From Sipunculus nudus (taxonomy: Eukaryota; Annelida; Sipuncula; Golfingiida; Sipunculidae): a DNA stretch of 64,000 nucleotides. Position 1 is the stretch's first letter. Every line of letters starts with the position of its first letter. The position numbers and the translations under genes were made by a program. Below, piece by piece: positions 33,089-48,000 of the stretch. Location of the stretch: positions 1,182,501 to 1,246,500 of the forward strand of contig CM049315.1 of NCBI GenBank assembly GCA_026874595.1. The letters are read 5' to 3'. The notes beneath the pieces are model-generated. The model made no database searches and was not told the DNA's origin. It saw only the letters and a list, made by a program, of their open reading frames with translations.

Positions 33089-36000
33089 TCAGGGGAGTGT
33101 GGGAGGCAGAACACATACAGTCCTGGTAAGACTAATGCATGTACTGTATATCAGGGGAGTGTGGGAGGCAGAACAGGTACAGTCCTGGTAAGAGTAATGC
33201 ATGTACTGTATAACAAGGTGTGGGAGGCAGAACACATACAGTCCGGGTAAGACTAATGCATGTACTGTATATTCGGGGAGTGTGGGAGGCAGAACACGTA
33301 CAGTCCTGGTAAGAGTAATGCATGTACTGTATAACAAGGTGTGGGAGGCAGAACACATACAGTCCGGGTAAGACTAATGCATGTACTGTATATCAGGGGA
33401 GTGTGGGAGGCAGAACACATACAGACTGGGTAAGAGTAATGCATGTACTGTATATCAGGGGAGTGTGGGAGGCAGAACAGGTACAGTCCTGGTAAGAGTA
33501 ATGCATGTACTGTATAACAAGGTGTGGGAGGCAGAACACATACAGTCCGGGTAAGACTAATGCATGTACTGTATATTCGGGGAGTGTGGGAGGCAGAACA
33601 CGTACAGTCCTGGTAAGAGTAATGCATGTACTGTATAACAAGGTGTGGGAGGCAGATCACATACAGTCCGGGTAAGACTAATGCATGTACTGTATATCAG
33701 GGGAGTGTGGGAGGCAGAAAACATACAGTCCTGGTAAGAGTAATGCATGCACTGTATATAAGGGGAGTGTGGGAGGCAGAACACATACAGTCCTGGTAAG
33801 AGTAATGCATGTACTGTATAACAGGGGAGTGTGGGAGGCAGAACACATATAGTCCTGGTAAGAGTAATGCATGCACTGTATATCAGGGGAGTGTGGGAGG
33901 CAGAACACATACAGTCCTGGTAAGAGTAATGCATGTACTGTATAACAGGGGAGTGTGGGAGGCAGAACACATACAGTCCTGGTAAGAGTAATGCATGTAC
34001 TGTATATCAGGGGAGTGTGGGAGGCAGAACACATACAGTCCTGGTAAGAGTAATGCATGCACTGTATATCAGGGGAGTGTGGGAGGCAGAACACATACAG
34101 TCCTGGTAAGAGTAATGCATGCACTGTATATCAGGGGAGTGTGGGAGGCAGAACATGTACAGTCCTGGTAAGAGTAATGCATGCACTGTATATCAGGGGA
34201 GTGTGGGAGGCAGAACACATACAGTCCTGGTAAGAGTAATGCATGCACTGTATAACAGGGGAGTGTGGGAGGCAGAACACATACAGTCCTGGTAAGAGTA
34301 ATGCATGCACTGTATATCAGGGGAGTGTGGGAGGCAGAACACATACAGTCCTGGTAAGAGTAATGCATGCACTGTATATCAGGGGAGTGTGGGAGGCAGA
34401 ACACATACAGTCCTGGTAAGAGCAATGCATGTACTGTATATCAGGGGAGTGTGGGAGGCAGAACACATACAGTCCTGGTAAGAGCAATGCATGTACTGTA
34501 TAACAGGGGAGTGTGGTAGGCAGAACACATACAGTCCTGGTAAGAGAAATGCATGTACTGTATATCAGGGGAGTGTGGGAGGCAGAACACATACAGTCCT
34601 GGTAAGAGTAATGCATGCACTGTTGATCAGGGGAGTGTGGGAGGCAGAACACATACAGTCCTGGTAAGAGTAATGCATGCACTGTATATCAGGGGAGTGT
34701 GGGAGGCAGAACACATACAGTCCTGGTAAGAGTAATGCATGTACTGTATATCAGGGGAGTGTGGGAGGCAGAACACATACAGTCCTGGTAAGAGTAATGC
34801 ATGCACTGTATAACAGGGGAGTGTGGGAGGCAGAACACATACAGTCCTGGTAAGAGTAATGCATGCACTGTATATCAGGGGAGTGTGGGAGGCAGAACAC
34901 ATACAGTCCTGGTAAGAGTAATGCATGCACTGTATATCAGGGGAGTGTGGGAGGCAGAACACATACAGTCCTGGTAAGAGCAATGCATGTACTGTATATC
35001 AGGGGAGTGTGGGAGGCAGAACACATACAGTCCTGGTAAGAGCAATGCATGTACTGTATAACAGGGGAGTGTGGTAGGCAGAACACATACAGTCCTGGTA
35101 AGAGAAATGCATGTACTGTATATGAGGGGAGTGTGGGAGGCAGAACACATACAGTCCTGGTAAGAGTAATGCATGCACTGTTTATCAGGGGAGTGTGGGA
35201 GGCAGAACACATACAGTCCTGGTAAGAGTAATGCATGCACTGTATATCAGGGGAGTGTGGGAGGCAGAACACATACAGTCCTGGTAAGAGTAATGCATGT
35301 ACTGTATATCAGGGGAGTGTGGGAGGCAGAACACATACAGTCCTGGTAAGACTAATGCATGTACTGTATAACAGGGGAGTGTGGGAGGCAGAACACATAC
35401 AGTCCTGGTAAGAGTAATGCATGTACTGTATATCAGGGGAGTGTGGGAGGCAGAACACATACAGTCCTGGTAAGAGTAATGCATGTACTGTATAACAGGG
35501 GAGTGTGGGAGGCAGAACACATACAGTCCGGGTAAGACTAATGCATGCACTGTATATCAGGGGAGTGTGGGAGGCCGAACACATACAGTCCTGGTAAGAG
35601 TAATGCATGTACTGTATATCAGGGGAGTGTGGGAGGCAGAACACATACAGTCCTGGTAAGACTAATGCATGTACTGTATATCAGGGGAGTGTGGGAGGCA
35701 GAACAGGTACAGTCCTGGTAAGAGTAATGCATGTACTGTATAACAAGGTGTGGGAGGCAGAACACATACAGTCCGGGTAAGACTAATGCATGTACTGTAT
35801 ATTCGGGGAGTGTGGGAGGCAGAACACGTACAGTCCTGGTAAGAGTAATGCATGTACTGTATAACAAGGTGTGGGAGGCAGAACACATACAGTCCGGGTA
35901 AGACTAATGCATGTACTGTATATCAGGGGAGTGTGGGAGGCAGAAAACATACAGTCCTGGTAAGAGTAATGCATGCACTGTATATAAGGGGAGTGTGGGA

Positions 36001-39000
36001 GGCAGAACACATACAGTCCTGGTAAGAGCAATGCATGTACTGTATATCAGGGGAGTGTGGGAGGCAGAACACATACAGTCCTGGTAAGAGCAATGCATGT
36101 ACTGTATAACAGGGGAGTGTGGTAGGCAGAACACATACAGTCCTGGTAAGAGAAATGCATGTACTGTATATCAGGGGAGTGTGGGAGGCAGAACACATAC
36201 AGTCCTGGTAAGAGTAATGCATGCACTGTTTATCAGGGGAGTGTGGGAGGCAGAACACATACAGTCCTGGTAAGAGTAATGCATGCACTGTATATCAGGG
36301 GAGTGTGGGAGGCAGAACACATACAGTCCTGGTAAGAGTAATGCATGTACTGTATATCAGGGGAGTGTGGGAGGCAGAACACATACAGTCCTGGTAAGAC
36401 TAATGCATGTACTGTATAACAGGGGAGTGTGGGAGGCAGAACACATACAGTCCTGGTAAGAGTAATGCATGTACTGTATATCAGGGGAGTGTGGGAGGCA
36501 GAACACATACAGTCCTGGTAAGAGTAATGCATGTACTGTATAACAGGGGAGTGTGGGAGGCAGAACACATACAGTCCGGGTAAGACTAATGCATGCACTG
36601 TATATCAGGGGAGTGTGGGAGGCCGAACACATACAGTCCTGGTAAGAGTAATGCATGTACTGTATATCAGGGGAGTGTGGGAGGCAGAACACATACAGTC
36701 CTGGTAAGACTAATGCATGTACTGTATATCAGGGGAGTGTGGGAGGCAGAACAGGTACAGTCCTGGTAAGAGTAATGCATGTACTGTATAACAAGGTGTG
36801 GGAGGCAGAACACATACAGTCCGGGTAAGACTAATGCATGTACTGTATATTCGGGGAGTGTGGGAGGCAGAACACGTACAGTCCTGGTAAGAGTAATGCA
36901 TGTACTGTATAACAAGGTGTGGGAGGCAGAACACATACAGTCCGGGTAAGACTAATGCATGTACTGTATATCAGGGGAGTGTGGGAGGCAGAACACATAC
37001 AGTCCGGGTAAGAGTAATGCATGTACTGTATATCAGGGGAGTGTGGGAGGCAGAACAGGTACAGTCCTGGTAAGAGTAATGCATGTACTGTATAACAAGG
37101 TGTGGGAGGCAGAACACATACAGTCCGGGTAAGACTAATGCATGTACTGTATATTCGGGGAGTGTGGGAGGCAGAACACGTACAGTCCTGATAAGAGTAA
37201 TGCATGTACTGTATAACAAGGTGTGGGAGGCAGATCACATACAGTCCGGGTAAGACTAATGCATGTACTGTATATCAGGGGAGTGTGGGAGGCAGAAAAC
37301 ATACAGTCCTGGTAAGAGTAATGCATGCACTGTATATAAGGGGAGTGTGGGAGGCAGAACACATACAGTCCTGGTAAGAGTAATGCATGTACTGTATAAC
37401 AGGGGAGTGTGGGAGGCAGAACACATATAGTCCTGGTAAGAGTAATGCATGCACTGTATATCAGGGGAGTGTGGGAGGCAGAACACATACAGTCCTGGTA
37501 AGAGTAATGCATGTACTGTATAACAGGGGAGTGTGGGAGGCAGAACACATACAGTCCTGGTTAGAGTAATGCATGTTCTGTATATCAGGGGAGTGTGGGA
37601 GGCAGAACACATACAGTCCTGGTAAGAGTAATGCATGCACTGTATATCAGGGGAGTGTGGGAGGCAGAACACATACAGTCCTGGTAAGAGTAATGCATGC
37701 ACTGTATATCAGGGGAGTGTGGGAGGCAGAACATGTACAGTCCTGGTAAGAGTAATGCATGCACTGTATATCAGGGGAGTGTGGGAGGCAGAACACATAC
37801 AGTCCTGGTAAGAGTAATGCATGCACTGTATAACAGGGGAGTGTGGGAGGCAGAACACATACAGTCCTGGTAAGAGTAATGCATGCACTGTATATCAGGG
37901 GAGTGTGGGAGGCAGAACACATACAGTCCTGGTAAGAGTAATGCATGCACTGTATATCAGGGGAGTGTGGGAGGCAGAACACATACAGTCCTGGTAAGAG
38001 CAATGCATGTACTGTATATCAGGGGAGTGTGGGAGGCAGAACACATACAGTCCTGGTAAGAGCAATGCATGTACTGTATAACAGGGGAGTGTGGTAGGCA
38101 GAACACATACAGTCCTGGTAAGAGAAATGCATGTACTGTATATCAGGGGAGTGTGGGAGGCAGAACACATACAGTCCTGGTAAGAGTAATGCATGCACTG
38201 TTTATCAGGGGAGTGTGGGAGGCAGAACACATACAGTCCTGGTAAGAGTAATGCATGCACTGTATATCAGGGGAGTGTGGGAGGCAGAACACATACAGTC
38301 CTGGTAAGAGTAATGCATGTACTGTATATCAGGGGAGTGTGGGAGGCAGAACACATACAGTCCTGGTAAGACTAATGCATGTACTGTATAACAGGGGAGT
38401 GTGGGAGGCAGAACACATACAGTCCTGGTAAGAGTAATGCATGTACTGTATATCAGGGGAGTGTGGGAGGCAGAACACATACAGTCCTGGTAAGAGTAAT
38501 GCATGTACTGTATAACAGGGGAGTGTGGGAGGCAGAACACATACAGTCCTGGTAAGAGTAATGCATGCACTGTATATCAGGGGAGTGTGGGAGGCAGAAC
38601 ACATACAGTCCTGGAAAGAGTAATGCATGCACTGTATATAAGGGGAGTGTGGGAGGCAGAACACATACAGTCCTGGTAAGACTAATGCATGTACTGTATA
38701 TCAGGGGAGTGTGGGAGGCAGAACACATACAGTCCTGGTAAGAGTAATGCATGTACTGTATATCAGGGGAGTGTGGGAGGCAGAACACATACAGTCCTGG
38801 TAAGAGTAATGCATGTACTGTATATCAGGAGAGTGTGGAAGGCAGAACACATACAGTCCTGGTAAGAGTAATGCATGCACTGTATATAAGGGGAGTGTGG
38901 GAGGCAGAACACATACAGTCCTGGTAAGACTAATGCATGTACTGTATATCAGGGGAGTGTGGGAGGCAGAACACATACAGTCCTGGTAAGAGTAATGCAT

Positions 39001-42000
39001 GCACTGTATATCAGGGGAGTGTGGGAGGCAGAACACATACAGTCCTGGTAAGAGTAATGCATGCACTGTATATCAGGGGAGTGTGGGAGGCAGAACACAT
39101 ACAGTCCTGGTAAGAGTAATGCATGTACTGTATAACAGGGGAGTGTGGGAGGCAGAACACATACAGTCCTGGTAAGAGTAATGCATGCACTGTATATCAG
39201 GGGAGTGTGGGAGGCAGAACACATACAGTCCTGGTAAGACTAATGCATGTCCTGTATAACAGGGGAGTGTGGGAGGCAGAACACATAAAGTCCTGGTAAG
39301 AATAATGCATGCACTGTATATCAGGGGAGTGTGGGAGGCAGAACACATACAGTCCTGGTAAGAGTAATGCATGTACTGTATAACAGGGGAGTGTGGGAGG
39401 CAGAACACATACAGTCCTGGTAAGAGTAATGCATGCACTGAATATCAGGGGAGTGTGGGAGGCAGAACACATACAGTCCTGGTAAGACTAATGCATGTCC
39501 TGTATAACAGGGGAGTGTGGGAGGCAGAACAGGTACAGTCCTGGTAAGAGTAATGCATGTACTGTATATCAGGGGAGTGTGAGAGGCAGAACACATACAG
39601 TCCTGGTAAGAGTAATGCATGCACTGTATATCAGGGGAGTGTGAGAGGCAGAACACATACAGTCCTGGTAAGACTAATGCATGTACTGTATAACAGGGGA
39701 GTGTGGGAGGCAGAACAGGTACAGTTCAGGTAAGACTAATGCATGTACTGTATATCAGGGGAGTGTGAGAGGCAGAACACATACAGTCCTGGTAAGACTA
39801 ATGCATGTACTGGATAACAGGGGAGTGTGGGAGGCAGAACAGTTACAGTCCTGGTAAGAGTAATGCATGTACTGTATAACAGGGGAGTGTGGGAGGCAGA
39901 ACACATACAGTCCTGGTAAGAGTAATGCATGTACTGTATATCAGGGGAGTGTGAGAGGCAGAACACATAAAGTCCTGATAAGAGTAATGCATGCACTGTA
40001 TATCAGGGGAGTGTGGGAGGCAGAACACATACAGTCCTGGTAAGACTAATGCATGTACTGTATAACAGGGGAGTGTGGGAGGCAGAACAGGTACAGTCCT
40101 GGTAAGAGTAATGCATGTACTGTATATCAGGGGAGTGTGGGAGGCAGAACACATACAGTCCTGGTAAGAGTAATGCATGTACTGTATAACAGGGGAGTGT
40201 GGGAGGCAGAACACATACAGTCCTGGTAAGAGTAATGCATGTACTGTATATCAGGGGAGTGTGAGCGGCAGAACACATACAGTCCTGGTAAGACTAATGC
40301 ATGTACTGTATAACAGGGGAGTGTGGGAGGCAGAACAGGTACAGTCCTGGTAAGAGTAATGCATGTACTGTATAACAGGGGAGTGTGGGAGGCAGAACAC
40401 ATACAGTCCTGGTAAGAGTAATGCATGTACTGTATATCAGGGGAGTGTGAGAGGCAGAACACATACAGTCCTGATAAGAGTAATGCATGCACTGTATATC
40501 AGGGGAGTGTGGGAGGCAGAACACATACAGTCCTGGTAAGACTAATGCATGTACTGTAAAACAGGGGAGTGTAGGAGGCAGAACACATATACACTCCCGA
40601 GGACAGGTGTGGGAGGCAGAACACATAAAGTCCTGGTAAGACTAATGCATGTACTGTATATTCGGGGAGTGTGGGAGGCAGAACACATACAGTCCTGGTA
40701 AGAGTAATGCTTGTACTGTATAACAGGGGAGTGTGGGAGGCAGAACACATACAGTCCTGGTAAGACTAATGCATGTACTGTATAACAGGGGAGTGTGGGA
40801 GGCAGAACACATACAGTCCTGGTAAGAGTAATGCATGTACTGTATAACAGGGGAGTGTGGGAGGCAGGTCACATACAGTCCTGGTAAGAGTAATGCTTGT
40901 ACTGTATAACAGGGGAGTGTGGGAGGCAGAACACATACAGTCCTGGTAAGAGCAATGCATGTACTGTATAACAGGGGAGTGTGGGAGACAGAACACATAC
41001 ATTCCTGGTAAGAGTAATGCATGCACTGTATATCAGGGGAGTGTGGGAGGCAGAACACATACAGTCCTGGTAAGAGTAATGCATGTACTGTATATCAGGG
41101 GAGTGTGGGAGACAGAACACATACAGTCCTGGTAAGAGTAATGCATGTACTGTATAACAGGGGAGTGTGGGAGGCAGAACACATACAGTCCTGGTAAGAG
41201 TAATGCATGCACTGTATATCAGGGGAGTGTGGGAGGCAGAACACATACAGTCCTGGTAAGAGTAATGCTTGTACTGTATATCAGGGGAGTGTGGGAGGCA
41301 GAACACATACAGTCCTGGTAAGAGTAATGCATGCACTGTATATCAGGGGAGTGTGGGAGGCAGAACACATACAGTCCTGGTAAGAGTAATGCATGCACTG
41401 TATATCAGGGGAGTGTGGGAGGCAGAACACATACAGTCCTGGTAAGAGTAATGCATGTACTGTATATCAGGGGAGTGTGGGAGGCAGAACACATACAGTC
41501 CTGGTAAGACTAATGCATGTACTGTATATCAGGGGAGTGTGGGAGGCAGAACACATACAGTCCTGGTAAGAGTAATGCATGTACTGTATATCAGGGGAGT
41601 GTGGGAGGCAGAACACATACAGTCCTGGTAAGAGTAATGCATGTACTGTATATCAGGGGAGTGTGGGAGGCAGAACACATACAGTCCTGGTAAGAGTAAT
41701 GCATGTACTGTATATCAGGGGAGTGTGGGAGGCAGAACACATGCAGTCCTGGTAAGAGTAATGCATGTACTGTATATCAGGGGAGTGTGGGAGGCAGAAC
41801 ACATGCAGTCCTGGTAAGACTAATGCATGTACTGTATATCAGGGGAGTGTGGGAGGCAGAACACATACAGTCCTGGTAAGACTAATGCATGTACTGTATA
41901 ACAGGGGAGTGTGGGAGGCAGAACACATACAGTCCTGGTAAGAGTAATGCATGTACTGTATAACAGGGGAGTGTGGGAGTCAGAACACATACAGTCCTGG

Positions 42001-45000
42001 TAAGACTAATGCATGTACTGTATAACAGGGGAGTGTGGGAGGCAGAACACATACAGTCCTGGTAAGAGTAATGCATGTACTGTATAACAGGGGAGTGTGG
42101 GAGGCAGAACACATACAGTCCTGGTAAGAGTATTGCATGTACTGTATAACAGGGGAGTGTGGGAGGCAGAACACATACAGTCCTGGTAAGACTAATGCAT
42201 GTACTGTATAACAGGGGAGTGTGGGAGGCAGAACAGGTACAGTTCAGGTAAGACTAATGCATGTACTGTATATCAGGGGAGTGTGAGAGACAGAACACAT
42301 ACAGTCCTGGTAAGACTAATGCATGTACTGGATAACAGGGGAGTGTGGGAGGCAGAACAGTTACAGTCCTGGTAAGAGTAATGCATGTACTGTATAACAG
42401 GGGAGTGTGGGAGGCAGAACACATACAGTCCTGGTAAGAGTAATGCATGTACTGTATATCAGGGGAGTGTGAGAGGCAGAACACATAAAGTCCTGATAAG
42501 AGTAATGCATGCACTGTATATCAGGGGAGTGTGGGAGGCAGAACACATACAGTCCTGGTAAGACTAATGCATGTACTGTATAACAGGGGAGTGTGGGAGG
42601 CAGAACAGGTACAGTCCTGGTAAGAGTAATGCATGTACTGTATATCAGGGGAGTGTGGGAGGCAGAACACATACAGTCCTGGTAAGAGTAATGCATGTAC
42701 TGTATAACAGGGGAGTGTGGGAGGCAGAACACATACAGTCCTGGTAAGAGTAATGCATGTACTGTATATCAGGGGAGTGTGAGCGGCAGAACACATACAG
42801 TCCTGGTAAGACTAATGCATGTACTGTATAACAGGGGAGTGTGGGAGGCAGAACAGGTACAGTCCTGGTAAGAGTAATGCATGTACTGTATAACAGGGGA
42901 GTGTGGGAGGCAGAACACATACAGTCCTGGTAAGAGTAATGCATGTACTGTATATCAGGGGAGTGTGAGAGGCAGAACACATACAGTCCTGATAAGAGTA
43001 ATGCATGCACTGTATATCAGGGGAGTGTGGGAGGCAGAACACATACAGTCCTGGTAAGACTAATGCATGTACTGTAAAACAGGGGAGTGTAGGAGGCAGA
43101 ACACATATACACTCCCGAGGACAGGTGTGGGAGGCAGAACACATAAAGTCCTGGTAAGACTAATGCATGTACTGTATATTCGGGGAGTGTGGGAGGCAGA
43201 ACACATACAGTCCTGGTAAGAGTAATGCTTGTACTGTATAACAGGGGAGTGTGGGAGGCAGAACATATACAGTCCTGGTAAGACTAATGCATGTACTGTA
43301 TAACAGGGGAGTGTGGGAGGCAGAACACATACAGTCCTGGTAAGAGTAATGCATGTACTGTATAACAGGGGAGTGTGGGAGGCAGGTCACATACAGTCCT
43401 GGTAAGAGTAATGCTTGTACTGTATAACAGGGGAGTGTGGGAGGCAGAACACATACAGTCCTGGTAAGAGTAATGCATGTACTGTATAACAGGGGAGTGT
43501 GGGAGACAGAACACATACAGTCCTGGTAAGAGTAATGCATGCACTGTATATCAGGGGAGTGTGGGAGGCAGAACACATACAGTCCTGGTAAGAGTAATGC
43601 ATGTACTGTATATCAGGGGAGTGTGGGAGACAGAACACATACAGTCCTGGTAAGAGTAATGCATGTACTGTATAACAGGGGAGTGTGGGAGGCAGAACAC
43701 ATACAGTCCTGGTAAGACTAATGCATGTACTGTATATCAGGGGAGTGTGGGAGGCAGAACACATACAGTCCTGGTAAGAGTAATGCATGTACTGTATATC
43801 AGGGGAGTGTGGGAGGCAGAACACATACAGTCCTGGTAAGAGTAATGCATGTACTGTATATCAGGGGAGTGTGGGAGGCAGAACACATACAGTCCTGGTA
43901 AGAGTAATGCATGTACTGTATATCAGGGGAGTGTGGGAGGCAGAACACATGCAGTCCTGGTAAGAGTAATGCATGTACTGTATATCAGGGGAGTGTGGGA
44001 GGCAGAACACATGCAGTCCTGGTAAGACTAATGCATGTACTGTATATCAGGGGAGTGTGGGAGGCAGAACACATACAGTCCTGGTAAGACTAATGCATGT
44101 ACTGTATAACAGGGGAGTGTGGGAGGCAGAACACATACAGTCCTGGTAAGAGTAATGCATGTACTGTATAACAGGGGAGTGTGGGAGTCAGAACACATAC
44201 AGTCCTGGTAAGACTAATGCATGTACTGTATAACAGGGGAGTGTGGGAGGCAGAACACATACAGTCCTGGTAATGCATGTACTGTATAACAGGGGAGTGT
44301 GGGAGGCAGAACACATACAGTCCTGGTAAGAGTAATGCATGTACTGTATATCAGGGGAGTGTGGGAGGCAGAACACATACAGTCCTGGTAAGAGTAATGC
44401 ATGTACTGTATAACAGGGGAGTGTGGGAGGCAGAACACGTACAGTCCTGGTAAGACTAATGCATGTACTGTATATCAGGGGAGTGTGGGAGGCAGAACAC
44501 ATACAGTCCTGGTAGACAAATGCATGTACTGTATAACAGGGGAGTGTGGGAGCCAGAACACATACAGTCCTGGTAAGACTAATGCATGTACTGTATATCA
44601 GGGGAACACGAACAGTCCTGGTAAGACTAATGCATGTACTGTATATCAGGGGAGTGTGGGAGGCAGAACACATACAGTCCTGGTAAGAGTAATGCATGTA
44701 CTGTATATCAGGGGAGTGTGGGAGGCAGAACACATACAGTCCTGGTAAGAGTAATGCATGTACTGTATATCAGGGGAGTGTGGGAGGCAGAACACATGCA
44801 GTCCTGGTAAGACTAATGCATGTACTGTATATCAGGGGAGTGTGGGAGGCAGAACACATGCAGTCCTGGTAAGAGTAATGCATGTACTGTATAACAGGGG
44901 AGTGTGGGAGGCAGAACACATACAGTCCTGGTAAGACTAATGCATGTACTGTATATCTGGGGAGTGTGGGAGGCAGAACACATACAGTCCTGGTAAGAGT

Positions 45001-48000
45001 AATGCATGTACTGTATATCAGGGGAGTGTGGGAGGCAGAACACATACAGTCCGGGTAAGACTAATGCATGTACTGTATATCAGGGGAGTGTGGGAGGCAG
45101 AACACATGCAGTCCTGGTAAGACTAATGCATGTACTGTATATCAGGGGAGTGTGGGAGGCAGAACACATGCAGTCCTGGTAAGAGTAATTCATGTACTGT
45201 ATATCAGGGGAGTGTGGGAGGCAGAACACATACAGTCCTGGTAAGACTAATGCATGTACTGTATAACAGGGGAGTGTGGGAGGCAGAACACATACAGTCC
45301 TGGTAAGAGTAATGCATGTACTGTATAACAGGGGAGTGTGGGAGGCAGAACACATACAGTCCTGGTAAGAGTAATGCATGTACTGTATAACAGGGGAGTG
45401 TGGGAGGCAGAACACATACAGTCCGTGTAAGACTAATGCATGTACTGTATATCAGGGGAGTGTGGGAGGCAGAACACATACAGTCCTGGTAAGAGTAATG
45501 CATGTACTGTATATCAGGGGAGTGTGGGAGGCAGAACACATACAGTCCTGGTAAGACTAATGCATGTACTGTATAACAGGGGAGTGTGGGAGGCAGAACA
45601 CATACAGTCCTGGTAAGAGTAATGCATGTACTGTATAACAGGGGAGTGTGGGAGGCAGAACACATACAGTCCTGGTAAGACTAATGCATGTACTGTATAT
45701 CTGGGGAGTGTGGGAGGCAGAACACATACAGTCCTGGTAAGAGTAATGCATGTACTGTATAACAGGGGAGTGTGGGAGGCAGAACACATACAGTCCTGGT
45801 AAGAGTAATGCATGTACTGTATATCAGGGGAGTGTGGGAGGCAGAACACATACAGTCCTGGTAAGACTAATGCATGTACTGTATATCTGGGGAGTGTGGG
45901 AGGCAGAACACATACAGTCCTGGTAAGAGTAATGCATGTACTGTATAACAGGGGAGTGTGGGAGGCAGAACACATACAGTCCTGGTAAGAGTAATGCATG
46001 TACTGTATATCAGGGGAGTGTGGGAGGCAGAACACATACAGTCCTGGTAAGACTAATGCATGTACTGTATATCTGGGGAGTGTGGGAGGCAGAACACATA
46101 CAGTCCTGGTAAGAGTAATGCATGTACTGTATAACAAGGTGTGGGAGGCAGAACACATACAGTCCTGGTAAGAGTAATGCATGTACTGTATAACAAGGTG
46201 TGGGAGGCAGAACACATACAGTCCTGGTAAGAGTAATGCATGTACTGTATATCAGGGGAGTGTGGGAGGCAGAACACATACAGTCCTGGTAAGACTAATG
46301 CATGTACTGTATATCTGGGGAGTGTGGGAGGCAGAACACATACAGTCCTGGTAAGAGTAATGCATGTACTGTATATCAGGGGAGTGTGGGAGGCAGAACA
46401 CATACAGTCCTGGTAAGACTAATGCATGTACTGTATATCTGGGGAGTGTGGGAGGCAGAACACATACAGTCCTGGTAAGAGTAATGCATGTACTGTATAA
46501 CAGGGGAGTGTGGGAGGCAGAACACATACAGTCCTGGTAAGAGTAATGCATGTACTGTATATCAGGGGAGTGTGGGAGGCAGAACACATACAGTCCTGGT
46601 AAGACTAATGCATGTACTGTATATCAGGGGAGTGTGGGAGGCAGAACACATACAGTCCTGGTAAGAGTAATGCATGTACTGTATATCAGGGGAGTGTGGG
46701 AGGCAGAACACATACAGTCCTGGTAAGAGTAATGCATGTACTGTATAACAGGGGAGTGTGGGAGGCAGAACACATACAGTCCTGGTAAGAGTAATGCATG
46801 TACTGTATAACAGGGGAGTGTGGGAGGCAGAACACATACAGTCCTGGTAAGAGTAATGCATGTACTGTATATCAGGGGAGTGTGGGAGGCAGAACACATA
46901 CAGTCCTGGTAAGACTAATGCATGTACTATATATCAGGGGAGTGTGGGAGGCAGAACACATACAGTCCTGGTTAGACTAATGCATGTACTGTATATCAGG
47001 GGAGTGTGGGAGGCAGAACACATACAGTCCTTGTAAGAGTAATGCATGCACTGTATATCAGGGGAGTGTGGGAGGCAGAACACATACAGTCCGGGTAAGA
47101 CTAATGCATGTACTGTATATCAGGGGAGTGTGGGAGGCAGAACACATACAGTCCTGGTAAGAGTAATGCATGTACTGTATATCAGGGGAGTGTGGGAGGC
47201 AGAACACATACAGTCCTTGTAAGGGTAATGCATGTACTGTATAACAGGGGAGTGTGGGAGGCAGAACACATACAGTCCTGGTAAGAGTAATGCATGTACT
47301 GTATATCAGGGGAGTGTGAGAGGCAGAACACATACAGTCCTGATAAGAGTAATGCATGCACTGTATATCAGGGGAGTGTGGGAGGCAGAACACATACAGT
47401 CCTGGTAAGACTAATGCATGTACTGTAAAACAGGGGAGTGTGGGAGGCAGAACACATACAGTCCTGGTAAGAATAATGCATGTACTGTATATCAGGGGAG
47501 TGTGGGAGGCAGAACACATACAGTCCTGGTATGACTAATGCATGTACTATATATCAGGGGAGTGTGGGAGGCAGAACACATACAGTCCTGGTAAGACTAA
47601 TGCATGTACTGTATATCAGGGGAGTGTGGGAGGCAGAACACATACAGTCCTTGTAAGAGTAATGCATGCACTGTATATCAGGGGAGTGTGGGAGGCAGAA
47701 CACATGCAGTCCTGGTAAGACTAATGCATGTACTGTATATCAGGGGAGTGTGGGAGGCAGAACACATGCAGTCCTGGTAAGAGTAATGCATGTACTGTAT
47801 AACAGGGGAGTGTGGGAGGCAGAACACATACAGTCCTGGTAAGACTAATGCATGTACTGTATATCTGGGGAGTGTGGGAGGCAGAACACATACAGTCCTG
47901 GTAAGAGTAATGCATGTACTGTATATCAGGGGAGTGTGGGAGGCAGAACACATACAGTCCGGGTAAGACTAATGCATGTACTGTATATCAGGGGAGTGTG

